From assembly GCF_008274585.1 (NCBI RefSeq), contig NZ_VTRT01000012.1, positions 1 to 49,025 of the forward strand: 49,025 nt of DNA, written 5' to 3'. Position numbers and translations under genes: made by a program. Every line of letters starts with the position of its first letter. Position 1 is the stretch's first letter. The stretch is from Pedobacter sp. BS3 (GTDB lineage: Bacteria > Bacteroidota > Bacteroidia > Sphingobacteriales > Sphingobacteriaceae). Shown here piece after piece: positions 43,665 through 49,025 of the stretch. The notes under the pieces were generated by a model, which was not told the DNA's origin, searched no databases, and saw only the letters and a list, made by a program, of their open reading frames with translations.

Positions 43665-44429
43665 TTAGTTATTCAATTTAATAAAGCCTCCGTCTATGGC
43701 GTAATCGTTACCGGTAATGAACGATGCTTCGTCTGAACAGAGGTAAAGAATCAGTTTCGATATTTCATCGGGTGTACCCATCCGGCCAATGGGCTGTGTT
43801 TGCGACAGCTTCTCAAACATTTCTTTTTCCTTTCCGGGATAATTTTTTGCCAGGAAACCGTCTACAAAAGGTGTATGTACCCTTGCCGGGGATATGCTGT
43901 TGCAACGGATATTATCCTTAATATAATCTTTCGCTACCGATAAGGTCATGGCGTAAACAGCACCTTTGCTCATGGAATACGCGAACCTGTCCGGCAAACC
44001 TATCACCGCGGCAATAGAGGCCAGGTTCACGATGGCTCCGCCACCTTGTGCCTTCATTAACGGGATAGCGGCATACAGGCAATTGTAAACACCTTTTACA
44101 TTTACCTGGAATACTTTTTCAAAATCATGCTCGGATGTAGTTTCCACTTTGCCGATGTGTGATATACCGGCGCTGTTAACCAGGACATCGACCCGGCCTA
44201 TGCGTTGAAACGTTTCGCATACCGCCTGCTGACGGGTTACATCACATGCTTCGGCGAAAGCTTTACCGCCAAAGGCTTCAATTTCCCTGACTGTTTCTTC
44301 CGCATTGTCACGGTTTAAATCAACCACGTATACCGTTGCCTGCTGCCGGGCAAAGGTTAACGCTACAGCCTTACCGATACCGCTTCCGGCGCCTGTTACT
44401 ACCGCCGTTTTATTTGCTAAACTGAACAT
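43665..44429 (-). CDS. SDR oxidoreductase, candidate 2-keto-3-deoxy-sugar-acid dehydrogenase
   Basis: This 254-residue classical SDR has cofactor motif VVTGAGSGIGKA, an acidic residue after strand 2 (VVDLNRD) indicating NAD, NSAG, serine in NLASIAAV and catalytic YxxxK (AYSMSKGAVYA). It resembles 2-keto-3-deoxy-L-fuconate / L-rhamnonate dehydrogenases. It directly follows the mutarotase gene with 1 bp between them, and element B separates it from the FAH gene. Confidence 0.85.
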   Translation of the reverse strand: MFSLANKTAVVTGAGSGIGKAVALTFARQQATVYVVDLNRDNAEETVREIEAFGGKAFAEACDVTRQQAVCETFQRIGRVDVLVNSAGISHIGKVETTSEHDFEKVFQVNVKGVYNCLYAAIPLMKAQGGGAIVNLASIAAVIGLPDRFAYSMSKGAVYAMTLSVAKDYIKDNIRCNSISPARVHTPFVDGFLAKNYPGKEKEMFEKLSQTQPIGRMGTPDEISKLILYLCSDEASFITGNDYAIDGGFIKLNN

Positions 44430-44430
44430 C

Positions 44431-44766
44431 TTATTTTTTTAATGAGAATATATTTTCCATCAGCACCCATTTTTCACCGGGTTTTGCCCCGGGCATTTCC
44501 TGCTGGTATTTCCACATCAGCTCTTCCCATTCCTGTACTTTGGGATTGGAAGCATCCATTTCGGCTTTACGCTCAAAACTGAAGGTATCGTCTGCCTCAA
44601 TAATCATGAACAGGCGGTTGGCATACCGGTATATTTCCATGCTCAGAATTCCGGCGTTATGAATGCTGTCCCTGATCTCCGGCCATATATTTTCATGCCA
44701 GCGGATATATTCTTCAATGAGCGCCGGGTCATCCTTTAAATCAAGCGCAAGACAATGTCTTTTCAT
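44431..44766 (-). CDS. L-rhamnose mutarotase (RhaM)-family protein
   Basis: This 111-residue protein has the RhaM pattern: CLALDLKDDPALIEEYIRWHENIWPEIRDSIHNAGI with the catalytic histidine, YRYANRLFMIIEADD and the C-terminal EWEELMWKYQQEMPGAKPGEKWVLMENIF. The family interconverts anomers of L-rhamnose, and relatives serve L-fucose. ATG at 44766 is chosen because the five extra residues from the upstream TTG only translate the heptamer repeat. It is a one-domain dimeric enzyme of expected size. Confidence 0.9.
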   Translation of the reverse strand: MKRHCLALDLKDDPALIEEYIRWHENIWPEIRDSIHNAGILSMEIYRYANRLFMIIEADDTFSFERKAEMDASNPKVQEWEELMWKYQQEMPGAKPGEKWVLMENIFSLKK

Positions 44767-44770
44767 AAAG

Positions 44771-44890
44771 TCAAAATTCAAAAGTTAAAATTCAAAAGCC
44801 ATAAACACACAAGCCTGAAAAATTCAAAAGTTAAAAGTCAAAATTCAAAAGGCCTGAACGCACAAGCCATAATAAGTTAAAAGTTAAAAC
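44771..44890. repeat. Heptamer array with 53-bp higher-order period
   Basis: Four exact TCAAAAT/TCAAAAG/TTAAAAT-type units at 44771-44798 repeat at 44824-44851 and, truncated, at 44877-44890. They are separated by two related 25-bp spacers, both containing CACAAGCC. The super-unit offset is exactly 53 bp. The array fills the gap between the mutarotase and GH105 genes. Confidence 0.9.
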
Positions 44891-44897
44891 TGGTTAA

Positions 44898-46046
44898 TTA
44901 TTGTAACAGGGCTGCTGCTGTCCAAAGTACCGGCGCTTGTCCGTGCAAATCGCCGGTAAGGCGCTTGCGGTCAAGATAATATTGCCGGTCATTTTTCTTG
45001 TTCGTCCCTTCACAAACATCGCTAATATCGGCATTTGCATCAATATGCTTAACCAATGCCAGCCATGCCTTACGGGCGGCAGGCGCATACGTTTTTTTAT
45101 CCAGCCAGCCCTGTTTAACCCCGGTTACCATCGCAAAAGCGAACATACCGGTTCCTGAGCTTTCTTCCCACGATTCCGGGTCGTCTATAAGCTGCCGCCA
45201 CATGCCCGATTCGGACTGATATTTCAGTAACGAAGCCATCATTGTTTTATAGCCTGTTAAAATACGGGGCCTGTCCGGGTTATTTGCCGGTAACGAGCTT
45301 AAAATCTCGGCCATACCGGCGGCCATCCACCCGTTTCCGCGTCCCCAGAAAAAAGGCACATCCGGTGCATGGTAAAAAAGACCATTGGGCCGCTGAAGCG
45401 AATCGAGGTAAACCACCATTTCTTTTGCTGCCCGGTTAATGTATTTGCTGTCGCCCGTGGCCCGGTAAGCCTGCGCCTGTAAGGCATTGATCATAAACAT
45501 ATCGTCAATCCACAGGCGGGTTTGCCAGGTTAATCCCCGGTTATAAAAAATATACGATTGCGGAACAACCCGCTTCCCTTCCGGCGGGCCCCATTGCTTG
45601 TCGGCAATGTGCTGACCTAAGTCCAGATAGCGTTTATCCTTGGTTTGCCTGTACAATTCTAACGGGACAGTGCCAAAAACACAGTAATCTACATGATCGG
45701 GTACCGGAATCATGTGGGCTTCGCTGGTGAAAAGCGGCTCAAAACGTTTAGCTAAAGCATCAGTTAATGAGTCGTTTTTGGTGGCACTTGCAAATTTCAA
45801 CGCTCCATACCAGGCACAGCTTTCCGGATAGGTAATCACTCTTGGCGGAGTGGGTTTCCCGAAATTGGTATGCGGCGTTGCCAGAAAATGTACAGCGATG
45901 CGTTTTCCTACTTCAAGGGGCGAATATCCCGCAGGCCAGTGTTTTAAATCGCCGGAAGGCTGAGCATAAACACTATTGGTTACCAACCAGGTAACTAATA
46001 GTGCTATTATACTATAATATCCTGATAATCCTTTCTTTATGTTCAT
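44898..46046 (-). CDS. Glycoside hydrolase family 88/105, unsaturated uronyl hydrolase
   Basis: This 382-residue exported enzyme has a signal peptide ending near VYAQ (residue 29). The alpha/alpha-barrel family signatures are visible: TWQTRLWIDDMFMINALQAQAY with the catalytic aspartate, HAPDVPFFWGRGNGWMAAGMAEIL and SGTGMFAFAMVTGVKQGWL. Family members (YteR-like) hydrate and cleave unsaturated galacturonyl-rhamnose, and relatives act on ulvan or arabinogalactan fragments. Co-location with a fucosidase and RhaM suggests a substrate rich in deoxy sugars and uronic acid. Confidence 0.88.
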   Translation of the reverse strand: MNIKKGLSGYYSIIALLVTWLVTNSVYAQPSGDLKHWPAGYSPLEVGKRIAVHFLATPHTNFGKPTPPRVITYPESCAWYGALKFASATKNDSLTDALAKRFEPLFTSEAHMIPVPDHVDYCVFGTVPLELYRQTKDKRYLDLGQHIADKQWGPPEGKRVVPQSYIFYNRGLTWQTRLWIDDMFMINALQAQAYRATGDSKYINRAAKEMVVYLDSLQRPNGLFYHAPDVPFFWGRGNGWMAAGMAEILSSLPANNPDRPRILTGYKTMMASLLKYQSESGMWRQLIDDPESWEESSGTGMFAFAMVTGVKQGWLDKKTYAPAARKAWLALVKHIDANADISDVCEGTNKKNDRQYYLDRKRLTGDLHGQAPVLWTAAALLQ

Positions 46047-46167
46047 ACCATTTGAAGCAGCCTATAATAAAGTCAAGCCCTTATTTTACCTGCACAATAA
46101 AGATAATTTTTAATTATTCACAATCAGTTACATTAGCATGTCATTCAACAATTTTGCCCTGCCGGCT

Positions 46168-47037
46168 TTAATGCGTCTCCCGCGACAAGCTGACTACAGG
46201 GACACTATTCCGGTAAATAAATCCGGCAATTACTTCCGGGTTTTCTATAGGGAAATGATGTCCATCCAGTTCCCGTTTGCCCGTAGTCATAGGTATTACC
46301 GTTGCGGGGCCGCCCTTCTGAATATAGTTGTTAATCAGCACAGCGGTATTTTCGGCGTAGGGCACAATACTATCTGTCAGGCTAATGGCATGAAGCACCG
46401 GAACTTTATATGCAGCCAGGGCTTCAAGATTATCTTTAGGCTGATTGGTGTAATTCAACGCTTGCTCTTCGGTAAAACCGTAAGCCTGCAACAGCTTTTT
46501 CCAGTCGTTTGCCGAACCTTTGCTTTTTCCTTTCCCGGCAGGCCAGCTCTTAAAATCGCATACCGGCGCCTCAGCGTAAATACAGCTTACTTTTTCAGGA
46601 TGCCGCTTGGCCCAGCCATACACATACAAGCCTCCGCGGCTAACGCCCTCTAAGGCAACTTTCGCGGCAAAGCCTTTTTCGCCGGTCAGATACCGGTAAA
46701 AATCATCCCATACGGATAAGGCTTTCGGGCATCCGTACAGGTTATTGGCATTGATGTAAGCAACATAAAATCCTTTTCCCAGCAGCATACTGTCTACCTG
46801 GGTATGCCAATTGGGAAAATGCGCCCGCCAAACCCAGGGTTTGCCGGGCAGGGGTTTCCGGGGTGTTATAATCCAGGCAGGAATTCCGTTCAGCTTAAAT
46901 TCAGTTCTGGTAAACTGGTGCCATGCCGATTGCTTTTCACCGGTTATAACCGGCTGCGCCGCTGCCTGATAAATACATCCCAGGCATATCAACAACAGGC
47001 AAAATCCTTTGATTACCGGATAACTTCTTCGGGACAT
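46168..47037 (-). CDS. Exported alpha/beta hydrolase
   Basis: This 289-residue protein has a signal peptide ending near AAAQ (residue 28). The catalytic triad can be proposed: nucleophile in EGVSRGGLYVYG, acid in SLTDSIVPY and histidine in LDGHHFPI. The neighbourhood makes a carbohydrate esterase (deacetylase or similar) likely, but the family is not specific enough to say. ATG at 47037 is preferred to an upstream TTG. It starts 2 bp after the GH29 stop, so the two are almost certainly co-transcribed. Confidence 0.78.
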   Translation of the reverse strand: MSRRSYPVIKGFCLLLICLGCIYQAAAQPVITGEKQSAWHQFTRTEFKLNGIPAWIITPRKPLPGKPWVWRAHFPNWHTQVDSMLLGKGFYVAYINANNLYGCPKALSVWDDFYRYLTGEKGFAAKVALEGVSRGGLYVYGWAKRHPEKVSCIYAEAPVCDFKSWPAGKGKSKGSANDWKKLLQAYGFTEEQALNYTNQPKDNLEALAAYKVPVLHAISLTDSIVPYAENTAVLINNYIQKGGPATVIPMTTGKRELDGHHFPIENPEVIAGFIYRNSVPVVSLSRETH

Positions 47038-47039
47038 GA

Positions 47040-48473
47040 TCAATCTAATTCCCCGGTTTTCATCCTGGCTGCCGGTTTAACGCCTTTACTTTCCACCTCG
47101 CCTTTTACGGTTAGCTTAATGACCGAAGCAACTTTATCAGGAGCCTGTTCCGGAACCTGTATCTGTGCTCCATCCGGAGACATGCTTGTTTTTAGCCGCT
47201 TGCCGCTGGCTAATAATGATGCTGATATGATTTCATTTTTCAACCCGGGAAGCTCCAGCTTTCCATCTTTCGGCCATTCAAAAACCGACAGGTATAACGT
47301 TGTTCCGCTACCGGTATCTTTCCGGGTAATGCGGCCCCAGCTTACGGCAGGTAACGGATTTGCCTTAGTGGCGTAGATGGCTTCGCTGTTTACGTTCATC
47401 CACTCGCCAATCGCTTTTAAGCGGTCTATGCTTTCCTGTGGAAATGTTCCGTCTGGTTTTGGCCCTACGTTCAGCAGGTAATTTCCGCCTTTTGAGGCAA
47501 TATCCACCAGGTTACGGATAAGCGTTTCTGCTGACTTCCATTTATTATCTGATTTACGATAACCCCAGGTACCGTTCATGGTCATGCAGGTTTCCCAATC
47601 CCTGCCGTCCAGTTCATTTAAGCCCGGTATTTTTTGCTCGGGTGTTCCGGTATCGCCGGGAAAGTTCGGGCGTTTCAAACGGTCGTTAGTGATGATCTGC
47701 GGTTGCAATTTCAGTACGTTTTGCAGCTTCAACGCGGCTTCGTCGGTCATGTTGGTTGGTGTATCCCACCACAATACGGCAATTTCACCGTAATTGGTCA
47801 ATAATTCTTTAACCTGCGGTACCGAAACATCGTTAATGTATTGCTCGAAGGTTTTGGTTTCCTGTGCGGGATCCCAGTGTCCGTGATGGGCAGCCGTATA
47901 GGCATCGATTTTAGCACTGTCGGGATTTGGCCAGCCTTCCCGCATCAGTTTCCTTGCAGCCGCACCGCCAGGATTGTTCCAATCCTGCGCCTGTGAGTAA
48001 TAAAAGCCCAGCTTGATACCGTATTTTTTACAGGCTTCGGCCAGCGGCTTCAATAAATCTTTCCCATAAGGTGTCGCATCGGTAATATCCCAGTCGGACG
48101 CTTTGGAATTGAACAACGCGAACCCGTCGTGATGCTTGGCCGTAATAACGATGTATTTCATACCGGCATCTTTAGCCATCTTTACCCAGGCGTCGGCATC
48201 GTATTTTACGGGATTAAACTCCCTGGCCACCGCCCTGTATTCCGCAACGGGAATTTTCATGCGGTTCATAATCCATTCCGCTCCGCCCCTGGCCTGCTGA
48301 TGACCTTTATATTCGCCGCCTAATTGCGCATACACACCAAAATGGATGAACATCCCGAAACGGGCTTCCCGCCACCATTTCATCCGCTCATCTTTGGAAA
48401 GCGTTTGTTGAGATTGTGCCTGTGACACTAAAAAGGTACACATCAGCAGCAAACCTATCAATCTACGTATCAT
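47040..48473 (-). CDS. Alpha-L-fucosidase, glycoside hydrolase family 29
   Basis: This 477-residue exported enzyme has a signal peptide ending near SQAQ (residue 20). The GH29 barrel is clear: KWWREARFGMFIHFGVYA, AGMKYIVITAKHHDGFALFNS, LGFYYSQAQDW and the nucleophile in AVLWWDTPTNM. A C-terminal beta-sandwich follows after about residue 350. It releases L-fucose from glycans, which would feed the mutarotase and SDR/FAH enzymes encoded downstream. It is the first gene of the minus-strand cluster, with a 14-bp inverted repeat just upstream. Confidence 0.93.
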   Translation of the reverse strand: MIRRLIGLLLMCTFLVSQAQSQQTLSKDERMKWWREARFGMFIHFGVYAQLGGEYKGHQQARGGAEWIMNRMKIPVAEYRAVAREFNPVKYDADAWVKMAKDAGMKYIVITAKHHDGFALFNSKASDWDITDATPYGKDLLKPLAEACKKYGIKLGFYYSQAQDWNNPGGAAARKLMREGWPNPDSAKIDAYTAAHHGHWDPAQETKTFEQYINDVSVPQVKELLTNYGEIAVLWWDTPTNMTDEAALKLQNVLKLQPQIITNDRLKRPNFPGDTGTPEQKIPGLNELDGRDWETCMTMNGTWGYRKSDNKWKSAETLIRNLVDIASKGGNYLLNVGPKPDGTFPQESIDRLKAIGEWMNVNSEAIYATKANPLPAVSWGRITRKDTGSGTTLYLSVFEWPKDGKLELPGLKNEIISASLLASGKRLKTSMSPDGAQIQVPEQAPDKVASVIKLTVKGEVESKGVKPAARMKTGELD

Positions 48474-48474
48474 A

Positions 48475-48550
48475 AAACTGATTTGAATTTTATTCGTTAA
48501 TACCTGGTTTTTCTACGGCAAATAACTAAAAAAAACATTCAAATCAGTTT
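48475..48550. promoter_or_regulatory. 14-bp perfect inverted repeat upstream of the fucosidase gene
   Basis: Arms 48475-48488 (AAACTGATTTGAAT) and 48537-48550 (its exact complement) are separated by 48 bp and lie directly before the GH29 start codon. They may be paired operator half-sites or a leader hairpin holding the start codon region. The structure is seen; the role is inferred. Confidence 0.6.
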
Positions 48551-48600
48551 ATCCGGTTAGCCTTATAGTAAGCTGAACTAACATGGCGTTAAGTAAAAAT

Positions 48601-48754
48601 GGACAGTGGACAGTGGATAGTGGATAATGGACAATGGACAATGGACAGTGAATAGTGAATAGTGAATAGTGGATAGTGGATAATGGATAATGAACAATGG
48701 ACAATGGACAATGGATAGTGGATAATGGACAGTGGGCAATGGACAATGGAGAAT
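48601..48754. repeat. Uniform array of 22 heptamers
   Basis: Twenty-two consecutive 7-bp units without a phase break, all variants of G-G/A-A-C/T-A-A/G-T such as GGACAAT and GGATAGT. A further TCAAAAG-TTAAAAG pair lies at about 48814-48827. The region 48474-49025 shows no gene. Confidence 0.95.
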
Positions 48755-48860
48755 GAGAATAGAGAATAGAGAAAATCCTGATACTTGTCCCGGGTAATTC
48801 GAGGTTCAGAATCAAAAGTTAAAAGGCTATAAGTACCAACCATTCTTGTAGCCTATCAAT

Positions 48861-48897
48861 ACGTAACTGAACGAATCCGGAGCTTCGCTCGATCAAA
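48861..48897 (-). repeat. Diverged copy of the 1456-1492 dispersed repeat
   Basis: Read on the minus strand, about 32 of 37 positions match the start of unit 2 of the 96-bp tandem repeat, including GAGCGAAGCTCC and TTCGTTCA. The sequence after it (48898-49025) contains GGAGCTCC and A/T-rich stretches; I see no gene there. Confidence 0.75.
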
Positions 48898-49025
48898 CTT
48901 ATTATTTTCAGGAGCTCCTAACACAAAACGACATCTTTTGTCCCTACAGGCAATGTCATTAAGTTAAGAAAATAGGGATATAAAAGGATTACAGTAGTTA
49001 GTTTTGAATCGACTAAAACACAAAA

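Noticed and set aside
44771-44890. CRISPR-like array (28-bp repeats, 25-bp spacers)
   Set aside because: The repeats are themselves four heptamers, the two spacers are related to each other, and no cas gene is near.
48549-48843. Two overlapping minus-strand frames encoding repeats such as HCPLSIVHYPLST
   Set aside because: They are by-products of the 22-unit heptamer array: a 7-bp period read in triplets gives a 7-residue repeat in any open frame. There is no plausible start or family.

Overview
The window comes from a chromosome of the phylum Bacteroidota, most likely family Sphingobacteriaceae (Mucilaginibacter- or Pedobacter-like). This rests on the type IX secretion (PorP/SprF and CHU_C-type) genes, the split transketolase, promoters of the TTTG-N19/20-TANNTTTG type, and near-absence of Shine-Dalgarno sequences except in front of rpsU. 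The genus is an inference from protein style; no search was run.

Layout. 1-3.2 kb: a deaminase, a LysE-type exporter, a YceI protein and a TauE/SafE permease. 3.3-7.4 kb: a FadN/FadA beta-oxidation pair split by a four-helix-bundle gene. 7.8-10.2 kb: a HicB/HicA-like toxin-antitoxin pair, PpnP, a small unknown protein and an AEC transporter. 10.4-14.1 kb: malate dehydrogenase, a retropepsin-like protein, mannose-6-phosphate isomerase and an M42 peptidase. 14.1-15.75 kb: an inserted segment with a MITE-like element and a DUF4143 ATPase. 15.8-29.3 kb, all on the minus strand: the transcription/translation block tRNA-Thr, tRNA-Tyr, tRNA-Gly, tRNA-Thr, tuf, tRNA-Trp, secE, nusG, rplK, rplA, rplJ, rplL, rpoB, rpoC. 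29.4-30.9 kb: rpsU-xerC-hpf. 31.4-36.7 kb: a four-gene surface/type IX secretion operon (collagen-like protein, CHU_C protein, PorP/SprF, OmpA-TPR protein). 36.9-38.8 kb: two-subunit transketolase. 38.8-40.4 kb: an ECF sigma factor, a membrane anti-sigma candidate and a small exported sensor candidate, then a class III aminotransferase. 41.7-48.5 kb: a deoxy-sugar/polysaccharide catabolic cluster (two SDRs, FAH-family hydrolase, RhaM-type mutarotase, GH105, alpha/beta hydrolase, GH29 fucosidase).

The most unusual signal lies in the intergenic DNA. At least a dozen gaps hold imperfect tandem repeats with a 7-bp period. Each locus has its own heptamer, and many are built as two facing, complementary arms (for example between rpoB and rpoC, rplK and nusG, and between tRNA genes). 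The four-helix-bundle gene inside the fad pair is itself bracketed by two inverted heptamer arms, which suggests a cassette in which that gene sits between arms that meet directly elsewhere. Other structures of note are a tRNA-Trp remnant carrying a palindrome in its anticodon region, two MITE-like elements with related ends, a 39-bp direct duplication bracketing the ATPase insertion, and a 96-bp tandem duplication between two similar terminators.
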